A stretch of 6,829 nt of DNA from Conexibacter sp. Lineage in GTDB: Bacteria > Actinomycetota > Thermoleophilia > Solirubrobacterales > Solirubrobacteraceae. This document shows positions 1 through 6,236 of this stretch, piece after piece. The stretch lies in assembly GCA_025964215.1 (NCBI GenBank), contig JAOPZG010000379.1, positions 1 to 6,829 of the forward strand, read 5' to 3'. The notes beneath the pieces are model-generated. The model was given only the letters and a program-made list of their open reading frames with translations. It searched no databases and had not been told where the DNA came from. The position numbers and the translations under genes are program-made. Position 1 is the first letter of the stretch. The number at the start of each line of letters is the position of its first letter.

Positions 1-1028
1 ACCCGCCGCGCGAACGCGAACGCGCCGTCGCTCCGCCCCATCCCGGGCCCGAGCACCAGCGCGCCGCCGCGCCCGCCCGCGCGCTCGATGACCTCGTCCG
101 CCCCCGCCTCGGTGTGCGAGCCGCCGTCGTCGGGCAGCGGCGCGCTCATCACCTCGGTGAGCTTGATCTCGAAGATGTCGTTGAGCGAGTCCGGCACGCA
201 CGCGGTCACGTAGCCCGCGCCCGCGCGCATCGCGGCCATCGACGACAGCGACGGCGCGCCGGTCAAGCCCCGCGAGCCGCCGGCGACGAGCACGTGGCCG
301 GAGGCGAACTTGGTGGACTCCTCGCCCCGGCGCGGGTACGTCGCCAGGATCGACGGGTCGATCAGCCCGATCCACGGCTCCGCCGGGCCGCCCTCCGGAA
401 TGCCGATGTCGACCACGACGACCTCGCCCGCGTGCGCCTTGCCCGGCGCGATCCACAGCCCCGGCAGCGCCGCGTGGAACGTCCCCGTCACGTCGGCGCG
501 CACCGCGTCGCCCGCCACCGCGCCGGTCCCCGCGTCCACGCCCGACGGCACGTCCGCCGCCACCACGAACGCCCCCGCGCCGTTGATCGCCGCGATCGCC
601 GCGGCGACGTGCGCGCGCGGCTCGCCGCTGAAGCCGGTGCCGAGGATCGCGTCCACGATCACCTCGGCGCCGTCGAGCGCGCCCGCCGCGAACGGCAGCG
701 GCGGCTCGCCCGGCAGGCGATCGCGCATCACGGCCGCATCACCGGAGAGCTTCGCCGGATCCGAGGTGTGCAGGACGCTGACGCTGCGCCCGGCGGCCCG
801 CAGCAGCCGCGCGAGCGCGTAGCCGTCGCCGCCGTTGTTCCCGCCGCCGCACACGACGACGATCGCGCCCGCCGGCGCGCGGTGCCAGACGATCTCGAAG
901 AGCCCCTCGGCCGCGCGCTCCATCAGCTCGACGCCCGGGATCCCGCGCTCAGAGGTCGCCCAGGCGTCGGTCGCGCGCAGCTGGTCGACGTCGAGCAGCG
1001 GCTCGAGCCCGTCGGGAAGCGCCGTCAT
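1..1028 (-). CDS. nnr: Bifunctional NAD(P)HX epimerase/dehydratase (NnrE-NnrD fusion), C-terminus cut by window edge
   Basis: Metabolite-repair enzyme of the cytosol. The N-terminal YjeF_N/NnrE domain epimerises R- and S-NAD(P)HX, the hydrated forms of NAD(P)H. The C-terminal NnrD domain dehydrates S-NAD(P)HX back to NAD(P)H, using ADP or ATP. I translated 342 complete codons from the ATG at 1028 with no stop. Epimerase signatures are LMERA (35-39), GGGNNGGDGY (61-70), VDAILGTGFSG (125-135) and DVPSGVDAGTG (159-169). The dehydratase domain begins near residue 238, with VLVAGGSRGLTGAP (246-259), MRAGAGYV (267-274) and LVLGPGMGR (324-332). The usual HKG at its start reads STKFASG here. The family is about 500 residues long, so roughly 150 or more C-terminal residues, including the dehydratase catalytic region, lie outside the window. 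The start codon overlaps the acpS stop as ATGA, implying translational coupling. The family call is firm; activity of the unseen half is assumed. Confidence 0.95.
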   Translation of the reverse strand, partial: MTALPDGLEPLLDVDQLRATDAWATSERGIPGVELMERAAEGLFEIVWHRAPAGAIVVVCGGGNNGGDGYALARLLRAAGRSVSVLHTSDPAKLSGDAAVMRDRLPGEPPLPFAAGALDGAEVIVDAILGTGFSGEPRAHVAAAIAAINGAGAFVVAADVPSGVDAGTGAVAGDAVRADVTGTFHAALPGLWIAPGKAHAGEVVVVDIGIPEGGPAEPWIGLIDPSILATYPRRGEESTKFASGHVLVAGGSRGLTGAPSLSSMAAMRAGAGYVTACVPDSLNDIFEIKLTEVMSAPLPDDGGSHTEAGADEVIERAGGRGGALVLGPGMGRSDGAFAFARR

Positions 1029-1369
1029 GTCCGCACCATCGCCACTGCTCCGGCCGTTCCCCGCGAGTGCGTCAGCGACACGTCCACCGTCACGTCGCGG
1101 TCGGCCAGCGCGCCGTGCAGGACGATCCGCGGCGCGCCGCCCTCGCTGACGACCTCGATGTCGCGCCAGGCCCACGCCTCCAGGCCGAGCGCCTTGGCGA
1201 CGGCCTCCTTCGCGCAGAAGCGCGCCGCGAGGTGCTGCCCCGGCCGCGACCGCGCCGCGGCGTACGCCCGCTCGCCGTCGGTGAACAGCCGCGCCGCAAG
1301 CGACGGGCGGCGCGCCAGCGCCGCCTCCAGCCGCTCGATCTCCAGCAGGTCCAGCCCGACGCCGCTCAT
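1025..1369 (-). CDS. acpS: Holo-[acyl-carrier-protein] synthase
   Basis: Transfers the 4'-phosphopantetheine arm of coenzyme A to the conserved serine of acyl carrier protein, activating it for fatty-acid synthesis in the cytosol. The product is 114 residues, slightly short for a family usually near 120-130. The metal-binding N-terminal motif is GVGLDLLEIERLE (3-15), with Asp7 and Glu10. The second signature, FCAKEAVAKALG (51-62), contains Lys54 and Glu55. The C-terminal strand VDVSLTHSRGTAGAVAMV (95-112) matches the SxSH element of the family. The ATG at 1369 is the only sensible start next to the motif. A GAGGAG at 1389-1394 lies 19 nt upstream, too far for an ideal Shine-Dalgarno, so initiation may depend on coupling to glmS, which ends 41 bp upstream. 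The TGA stop overlaps the nnr ATG. Pairing of acpS with nnr downstream of glmS is a familiar actinobacterial arrangement. Confidence 0.96.
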   Translation of the reverse strand: MSGVGLDLLEIERLEAALARRPSLAARLFTDGERAYAAARSRPGQHLAARFCAKEAVAKALGLEAWAWRDIEVVSEGGAPRIVLHGALADRDVTVDVSLTHSRGTAGAVAMVRT

Positions 1370-1410
1370 CGGCGCCGAGCGTAGCCCACTCCTCGACCGA
1401 CGAGCGCCTG

Positions 1411-3279
1411 CTACTCCACGGTCACGGTCTTGGCGAGGTTCCGCGGCTGGTCGACGTTCAGCCCGCGCAGCCGCGCGATCTTGTACGCCAAGACCTGCAG
1501 CGGGATCACGGCCAGCAGCGGCTGGAGCATCCAGTCCATCTTCGGGATCCGGATGACCTCTTCGGCGTGCTCGCCGATCTCGATGTTGCCTTCGGAGGCG
1601 ATCGCGATGACGTGCGCGCCGCGGGCGCGCACCTCCTGCACGTTGGAGACGACCTTGTCGAGGATCGGCGAGTCGGTCGCGATGCAGACGACCGGCGTCG
1701 ACTCGTCCAGCAGGGCGATCGGCCCGTGCTTCATCTCGCCGGCCGCGTACGCGTCGGTCGGGATGTAGGAGATCTCCTTGAGCTTCAGCGCGCCCTCGAG
1801 CGCCACCGGCAGCCCGACGTGGCGCCCCAAGTACAGGAAGAACTCGCGCGAGAAGTGGTTCTCGGCGACGGCGTCGAGGTCGAGGCCCTCGAGCAGCGCG
1901 TCGATCTCGTGCGGCACGCGCTTGAGCTCGCTCACCAGCCGCGTGCGGTCCTCGACGTCGAGCGTCCCGCGCAGCTCGGCGAGGCGCAGCGCCAGCAGGT
2001 ACATGACCGCGACCTGGCAGACGAAGGTCTTCGTCGCCGCGACGCCGATCTCGAGGCCGGCGCGCGTGTAGAGGACGCCGTCGGCGTCGCGCGTGGCCTG
2101 CGAGCCCATGACGTTCGTGACCGCGATCACCGACGCGCCACGGTCGCTCGCCAGGCGCATCGCGGCCAGCGTGTCGGCCGTCTCGCCCGACTGCGTGATC
2201 CCGATGACCAGGTCGCCGGGGCCGACGACCGGGTTGCGGTAGCGGTACTCGCTCGCCACGTCCATCTCGACGGGGAGCCGCGCCCACTCCTCGATCGCGT
2301 AGCGGCCGATCAGGCCCGCGTGGTACGAGGTGCCGCACGCCACGACGATGATGCGCTTGACGTCGCGCAGCAGCTCCTCGTCGAAGCTCGCCTCCTCGGC
2401 GAGGTCCACGCCGTCGGGGCGCACGGTGCGGTCGGCGATCGTCTCGGCGACGGCGTCTGCCTGCTCGTGGATCTCCTTCAACATGAAGGTCTCATAGCCG
2501 CCCTTCTCGGCGGTCTCCTCGTCCCAGTCGATCTCGACGACGTCGCGGTCCAGCACGTCGCCCTCCGGCGTGAGGAACGTCGTGCCCTCGGCGGTGACGA
2601 CGACCAGCTCGCCGTTCTCGATGTACTGGACCTTGCGCGTGCTCGCGAGGAAGGCGGGGATCGCGGAGGCGAGGAACGTCTCGCCGTCGCCGCGGCCGAT
2701 GATCAGCGGGCACTCCTTGCGCGCGCCGACCAGCGTGCCGGGCTCGTCCAGCGCCATCGCGACGAACGCGAAGTGGCCCTGGAGCTCGGCGTAGGCGGCG
2801 CGGACCGCGTCGGCGAGGGAGCCGGTCGCGAGGTGGTGGGAGACCAGGTGCGCGATGACCTCGGCGTCGGTCTCGCTCGTGAACTCCGCGCCCATGTCCG
2901 CGAGGCGGACCTTCAGCGCGAGGTAGTTCTCGACGATGCCGTTGACCACGACGTGGACGCGGTTGGTCGTGTCGAAGTGCGGGTGCGCGTTGGACTCGTT
3001 GACGCGCCCGTGGGTGGCCCAGCGCGTGTGGCCGATGCCCGTGGTGCCGACGCGCGTGGCGACGGCGACGGCGCCCTCCGCGTCGAGGGCGTCCTGCGCG
3101 TCGATCGCCGCCTTGAGGTTGGCGAGGTTGCCGACCGCGCGGACGGACTCGATGTCACCATCGGCGGCGATCACGGAGATGCCCGCGGAGTCGTAGCCGC
3201 GGTACTCGAGCTTCTGCAACCCTGCGAGCAGGATCTCCTGCGCTGGGCGCTGGCCGACGTAGCCGACGATGCCGCACAT
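1411..3279 (-). CDS. glmS: Glutamine--fructose-6-phosphate aminotransferase (isomerizing)
   Basis: Makes glucosamine-6-phosphate from fructose-6-phosphate and glutamine, the committed step to UDP-GlcNAc for peptidoglycan. The product is 622 residues, close to the 600-625 norm. The N-terminal class II amidotransferase domain (about 2-230) starts MCGIVGYVG, so Cys2 becomes the N-terminal nucleophile; HTRWATHG (84-91), NGIVENY (113-119) and ETD (136-138) complete its glutamine site. Two SIS sugar-isomerase domains follow: the first (about 295-440) has CGTSYHA (315-321) and QSGET (363-367), the second (about 470-610) has ALKLKEISYI (497-506). Counting back from the C-terminus against E. coli GlmS, catalytic Glu488, His504 and Lys603 correspond to Glu502, His518 and Lys617, all present. 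The protein ends in the canonical NLAKTVTVE. An AGGAGG 8 nt upstream supports the ATG at 3279. The gene follows glmM after a 124-bp gap. I see no glmS ribozyme-like layout, which is expected outside Firmicutes. Confidence 0.98.
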   Translation of the reverse strand: MCGIVGYVGQRPAQEILLAGLQKLEYRGYDSAGISVIAADGDIESVRAVGNLANLKAAIDAQDALDAEGAVAVATRVGTTGIGHTRWATHGRVNESNAHPHFDTTNRVHVVVNGIVENYLALKVRLADMGAEFTSETDAEVIAHLVSHHLATGSLADAVRAAYAELQGHFAFVAMALDEPGTLVGARKECPLIIGRGDGETFLASAIPAFLASTRKVQYIENGELVVVTAEGTTFLTPEGDVLDRDVVEIDWDEETAEKGGYETFMLKEIHEQADAVAETIADRTVRPDGVDLAEEASFDEELLRDVKRIIVVACGTSYHAGLIGRYAIEEWARLPVEMDVASEYRYRNPVVGPGDLVIGITQSGETADTLAAMRLASDRGASVIAVTNVMGSQATRDADGVLYTRAGLEIGVAATKTFVCQVAVMYLLALRLAELRGTLDVEDRTRLVSELKRVPHEIDALLEGLDLDAVAENHFSREFFLYLGRHVGLPVALEGALKLKEISYIPTDAYAAGEMKHGPIALLDESTPVVCIATDSPILDKVVSNVQEVRARGAHVIAIASEGNIEIGEHAEEVIRIPKMDWMLQPLLAVIPLQVLAYKIARLRGLNVDQPRNLAKTVTVE

Positions 3280-3403
3280 GGCGGAGGCCTCCTGGCTGGG
3301 TGGGGGTCCGGGAAAAGCTGGTGCTGCGCGGGCGAGGGGCCCGGTGGAACGTGCTTCGAGGGTACCAACCGGCTTTCCTGCCGCCCCTGGCCTTCAGGGC
3401 AGT
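3280..3403 (-). other. 124-bp glmM-glmS spacer with two small hairpins
   Basis: This is the longest gap inside the operon; the others are 2, 11, 41 and -4 bp. It holds two perfect 5-bp inverted repeats with 5-nt loops: CCCTG/CAGGG at 3385-3399, starting 4 bp after the glmM stop, and CGGGC/GCCCG at 3329-3343. Neither is followed by a T-run, so neither looks like an intrinsic terminator. I found no convincing -35/-10 pair and no small ORF. The gap may carry an internal glmS promoter, a processing site or an attenuating leader, but the sequence alone does not decide. Confidence 0.4.
3288..3293 (-). promoter_or_regulatory. Strong Shine-Dalgarno of glmS
   Basis: Minus-strand AGGAGG lies 8 nt before the ATG at 3279. 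It is the only textbook ribosome-binding site at a start codon in this window. It suggests that glmS is initiated independently rather than by coupling to glmM. Confidence 0.85.
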
Positions 3404-4735
3404 TCAGGCGGGCGGGCGGACGATCGCGACGAGCCGCTCGCAGATGGCGTCCGTCTCGTCCTGCGTCGGCGCCTCGACCATCACGCGCACGAGCTGCTCG
3501 GTGCCCGACGGGCGTACGAGCACGCGCCCGCGGCCCTCCAAGCCCTCGCTCTCGCGCGCGACCGCGGCGGCGAGCTCGGCGCTGTCCATCGCCGCGTCGC
3601 GATCCGCGACCGGGACGTTGACCAGGCGCTGCGGGATCTTCTCCATCGCCGCGCGGTCGGCGAGGTCGCCGCCGCTCAGCGCCTCGAGCGTCAGCAGCGC
3701 GCTCGCGATCCCGTCGCCGGAGGGCACGAAGCCCATGTCGATGATGTGGCCCGACTGCTCGCCGCCGAGCGACCAGCCGCGGCCGCGCAGCTCCTCGAGG
3801 ACGTAGCGGTCGCCGACGGCGGTGATCGCCACCTCGACGCCCGCCTCGCGCATCCCCGCGTGGAAGCCGTAGTTCGTCATGACCGTGACCGCGACGCCGC
3901 CGGTGAGGCGGCCGCGCTCACGCAGGCTCAGCGCCGCGAGGGCGATCAGCTCGTCGCCGTCGACGACGACGCCGTGGCGGTCGACGGCCAGCACGCGGTC
4001 GCCGTCGCCGTCGAAGGCGAAGCCGACGTCGTGGCTCCCCTCGCGGACCGCCTGGATCACGAGGTCGAGGTGCGTCGAGCCGCAGCCGGCGTTGATGTTG
4101 CGCCCGTCGGGCTCGTCGGCCAGGACGGTCACGGTCGCGCCCAGGCGCCGGAAGATCTCCGGGGCGGCCTGGTAGGTCGCGCCGTGCGCGCAGTCCAGGA
4201 CGACGTCCACGCCGGTGAGGTCGAGCGCGGAGAAGCGGGTGTGGAGCTCGCGGAGGTAGTCCTCCAGCGTCCCGTGGAGCTGGCGGACGCGCCCGATCGC
4301 CGGCGAACCGGACCCACCCACCCGGGCCTCGTCGCCCTGCTCCGCCAGCAGCGTCTCGATCGTGGCCTCCTCGGCGTCCGACAGCTTGAAGCCGTCGGAG
4401 CCGAAGAACTTGATGCCGTTGTCGGCGTACGGGTTGTGCGAGGCCGAGATGACCGCGGCGAGGTCGAACCCGTAGCGGCCGAGCAGCAGCGGCGCGGCCG
4501 GGGTGGGCAGCACGCCGCCGAGCAGGACGTCGCCGCCGGCCGAGGTGATCCCCGCGGCCAGGGCGGACTCCAGCATCTCCCCCGACTCCCGCGTGTCGCG
4601 GATGACGAGGACCTGCGGGCGCTCGGCGGGCGACTGGACCGTGACCGCGCGGCCCAGCGCCAGGGCGAGCTCCGCGGTCAGGACCTCGCCCGCGACGCCG
4701 CGGACGCCGTCGGTTCCGAAGAGCCGGCGGCTCAA
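3404..4735 (-). CDS. glmM: Phosphoglucosamine mutase, TTG start
   Basis: Interconverts glucosamine-6-phosphate and glucosamine-1-phosphate through a phosphoserine enzyme, supplying GlmU for UDP-GlcNAc synthesis. The product is 443 residues, the normal family length (E. coli has 445). It starts SRRLFGTDGVRG (2-13), the N-terminal signature. The active-site loop ISASHNPYADNGIKFF (96-111) carries the phosphorylated Ser99. The Mg2+ loop FDGDGDR (241-247) gives Asp242, Asp244 and Asp246. The sugar-binding GEQSGH is at 325-330, and the C-terminal phosphate-binding RPSGTEQLVRVMVE is at 408-421. The start is TTG at 4735: no ATG or GTG lies in frame between the rpsI stop and the signature, and upstream in-frame sequence would run into rpsI. 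No strong Shine-Dalgarno precedes it, so coupling to rpsI, 11 bp upstream, is likely. It feeds the same pathway as the downstream glmS. Confidence 0.98.
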   Translation of the reverse strand: MSRRLFGTDGVRGVAGEVLTAELALALGRAVTVQSPAERPQVLVIRDTRESGEMLESALAAGITSAGGDVLLGGVLPTPAAPLLLGRYGFDLAAVISASHNPYADNGIKFFGSDGFKLSDAEEATIETLLAEQGDEARVGGSGSPAIGRVRQLHGTLEDYLRELHTRFSALDLTGVDVVLDCAHGATYQAAPEIFRRLGATVTVLADEPDGRNINAGCGSTHLDLVIQAVREGSHDVGFAFDGDGDRVLAVDRHGVVVDGDELIALAALSLRERGRLTGGVAVTVMTNYGFHAGMREAGVEVAITAVGDRYVLEELRGRGWSLGGEQSGHIIDMGFVPSGDGIASALLTLEALSGGDLADRAAMEKIPQRLVNVPVADRDAAMDSAELAAAVARESEGLEGRGRVLVRPSGTEQLVRVMVEAPTQDETDAICERLVAIVRPPA

Positions 4736-4746
4736 CGAACTGCCTG

Positions 4747-5574
4747 CTACCGCTTGCTGAACTGCGGCTTCTTGCGCGCCTTCTTGAGGCCGGCCTTCTT
4801 GCGCTCCTTGGCGCGCGCGTCGCGCGTCAGGAAGCCGCGGCGCTTGAGCTCGGTGCGCAGGTTCGGGTCGGCCTCCAGCAGGGCGCGGGAGATGCCGTGG
4901 CGCAGCGCGCCGGCCTGGGCCGAGACGCCGCCGCCGTGCATGCGGGCGATGACGTCCATGCGGTCCTCGTAGCCCACCGTCTCCAGGGGCTGGCGGATCG
5001 TGCGCTGCAGGGTGGCGCGCGGGAAGAACTCGTCCAGCGAGCGGCCGTTGATCGTGTAGGCGCCGGTGCCGGGCTTCAGGATCACGCGGGCGATCGCCGT
5101 CTTGCGCTTGCCGGTCGCGCGGTAGCGCGCGTCGTCGGCCAGCTGGATCTGGGCGGTGATCGGCTGCTCGTCGACGACGTCCTGGTCGTCGCCGGAGGCC
5201 GCCGGCTCCTCGCCGTCGGGATCCTCGTCCTCGGACCAGGTGCGGTTGCGATCCTCGCCGTCGACGACGATGTCGACCTCGAGGTCGGCTCCCGGGATGG
5301 CGGGCTTGACGCGCGGAGCGGCGGGCTCCTCGTCGTCGAGCTCCTCCTCGACCACCTCGGCGCCCTCGGCGGTCGGGGCGGCGGGAGCGGCCTCGGCCGG
5401 AGCGTCGGCGGGGGTCTCGTCGGCGGCCTCGGCGACGGGCGCCGGAGCCTCCTCGGCGACCGGAGCGGTCTCCTCGGCGGGGGCCTCGGGCTCGGGGGCC
5501 TGCGCCTCGGCGGCGGGCTCCGGCGTCGTGGCCTCCTGCTCGTCCTGCGGATCCTGCGGCGTCTGGTCGGACAT
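4747..5574 (-). CDS. rpsI: 30S ribosomal protein S9 with long acidic N-terminal extension
   Basis: Small-subunit protein whose C-terminal tail reaches toward the P-site tRNA. The S9 core occupies about residues 140-275: [10 protein letters not shown] (155-164), a NGRSLDEFF region (176-184), [20 protein letters not shown] (212-231) and the basic tail ending KKPQFSKR. Normal S9 is about 130 residues, but this product is 275. Residues 1-140 are a low-complexity Glu/Asp/Ala/Pro tract with 45 acidic and 4 basic residues by my count, almost certainly disordered. The start at 5574 follows the rplM stop by only 2 bp, which argues that the extension is translated by coupling. The nearest Shine-Dalgarno-like word is GGAG at 5589-5592, 14 nt away. 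Shorter acidic S9 tails occur in other actinobacteria; this one is unusually long. An internal start nearer the core cannot be ruled out. Confidence 0.96.
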   Translation of the reverse strand: MSDQTPQDPQDEQEATTPEPAAEAQAPEPEAPAEETAPVAEEAPAPVAEAADETPADAPAEAAPAAPTAEGAEVVEEELDDEEPAAPRVKPAIPGADLEVDIVVDGEDRNRTWSEDEDPDGEEPAASGDDQDVVDEQPITAQIQLADDARYRATGKRKTAIARVILKPGTGAYTINGRSLDEFFPRATLQRTIRQPLETVGYEDRMDVIARMHGGGVSAQAGALRHGISRALLEADPNLRTELKRRGFLTRDARAKERKKAGLKKARKKPQFSKR

Positions 5575-5576
5575 GC

Positions 5577-6011
5577 CTAAGACTTGATCTCCAAGGGCTG
5601 AGGCTGCTGCGCGGCATGCGGATGCTCCGCGCCGGCGTAGACCTTCAGCTTCGTCAGCTGCTTGCGGGCGAGGCGGTTGCGGGGCAGCATGCCCTTGACC
5701 GCCAGCCGGATGACCTCTTCGGGGCGCCGCTCCAACATCTCCTCCAGCGTGCGGGACTTGATCCCGCCCGGGTAGCCGGAGTGGCGGTAGTAGCGCTTCT
5801 CTGTGCGCTTGTTGCCGGTCACCGAGATCTTCTCCGCGTTGATGACGATGACGAAGTCACCGGTATCGACGTGGGGGGTGTACTCGGGCTTGCGCCTGCC
5901 GCGCAGGGCATCGGCGAGTTGCGTGGCGAGCCGACCGAGGGTCTGCCCGTTGGCATCGACGACGAGCCAGTTGCGCTCAGCGGTGGTGGAGTTGGCGACG
6001 AAGGTCTTCAC
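5577..6011 (-). CDS. rplM: 50S ribosomal protein L13
   Basis: Early-assembling large-subunit protein that binds 23S rRNA. The product is 144 residues, standard for the family. The GTG at 6011 gives (M)KTFVA, the usual N-terminus. Signatures follow: [15 protein letters not shown] (15-29), [20 protein letters not shown] (41-60), [12 protein letters not shown] (72-83), [15 protein letters not shown] (105-119) and [11 protein letters not shown] (122-132). The frame stays open upstream to a TTG at 6107, but those residues resemble no L13, so I reject that longer form. No Shine-Dalgarno precedes the GTG. It is the first gene of the operon and ends 2 bp before rpsI; rplM-rpsI pairing is near-universal in bacteria. 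Confidence 0.97.
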   Translation of the reverse strand: MKTFVANSTTAERNWLVVDANGQTLGRLATQLADALRGRRKPEYTPHVDTGDFVIVINAEKISVTGNKRTEKRYYRHSGYPGGIKSRTLEEMLERRPEEVIRLAVKGMLPRNRLARKQLTKLKVYAGAEHPHAAQQPQPLEIKS

Positions 6012-6095
6012 GGCGTAAGTGAGGCCACGCGTCAGGGCGCGCGACGACGGACGATGATAGGGCTTCGGGCCCGGACGCGGATCTCGGGAGATGGT

Positions 6096-6188
6096 CGCGG
6101 ACCTCAAGCGGGTCGCGTGACGACCCGTTCCAGCCGGAGGAGTCTAGCGCCCGGGTCCGCGGCCCGCTTCCCGGCCCCGGAGGTCCGC
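6096..6188. repeat. Three copies of GGTCCGC in the divergent region
   Basis: GGTCCGC occurs on the plus strand at 6154-6160 and 6182-6188, and inverted (GCGGACC) at 6097-6103. The match between 6096-6103 and 6154-6161 extends to 8 bp, and that between 6097-6104 and 6181-6188 also extends to 8 bp. The direct copies are 28 bp apart. GC-rich sequence makes chance recurrence possible. Confidence 0.35.
6109..6127. repeat. Perfect 7-bp inverted repeat, possible operator or leader hairpin
   Basis: CGGGTCG (6109-6115) and CGACCCG (6121-6127) are perfect inverted arms around a 5-nt loop. Read as plus-strand RNA, the stem extends by a G-U pair (6108/6128) and an A-U pair (6107/6129). There is no T-run, so it is not a standard terminator. 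It lies about 100 bp upstream of rplM and about 110 bp upstream of the divergent gene, where a regulator site would be plausible. Confidence 0.5.
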
Positions 6189-6236
6189 CATCCGACCCCC
6201 TCCGCTCGAACGTCCGTCCAGGTGCTGGACCCGAGT

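Larger units (their letters stand above)
6012..6236. promoter_or_regulatory. Divergent control region between rplM and the MshEN-domain gene
   Basis: This 225-bp stretch separates two divergent genes, so it should hold the rplM operon promoter and a promoter for the plus-strand gene. A minus-strand TATCAT at 6054-6059, 42 nt before the rplM GTG, resembles a -10 element, but I see no matching -35. A 12-bp near-palindrome TTCGGGCCCGGA lies at 6064-6075. A 7-bp inverted repeat (6109-6127) and three copies of GGTCCGC are listed separately. No small gene is supported here. Promoter function follows from the layout; the exact elements are guesses. Confidence 0.5.

Noticed and set aside
114..1556. 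Long plus-strand open frames opposite nnr, acpS and glmS, including 1567-3621 and 3269-4972
   Set aside because: They are Arg/Ala/Asp-rich antisense translations of recognised genes, a common effect of very high GC, and show no family motifs.
3347..3361. LexA/SOS-box-like TCGAA...GTTC in the glmM-glmS spacer
   Set aside because: The half-sites are one base closer than the actinobacterial consensus allows, and the genes are not damage-response genes.
3385..3399. Intrinsic terminator after glmM
   Set aside because: The stem is only 5 bp, has no T-run, and transcription continues into a same-pathway gene.
3280..3403. glmS ribozyme
   Set aside because: The spacer is short, the known ribozyme is a Firmicutes-type element, and I see no recognisable core.
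6012..6107. Longer rplM starting at TTG 6107
   Set aside because: The added residues have no similarity to L13, while the GTG at 6011 yields the canonical KTFVA start and normal length.
6206..6221. Second LexA-like site, TCGAAC followed by GTCCAG, before the MshEN gene
   Set aside because: Only one half-site matches well; the other has three of six positions.
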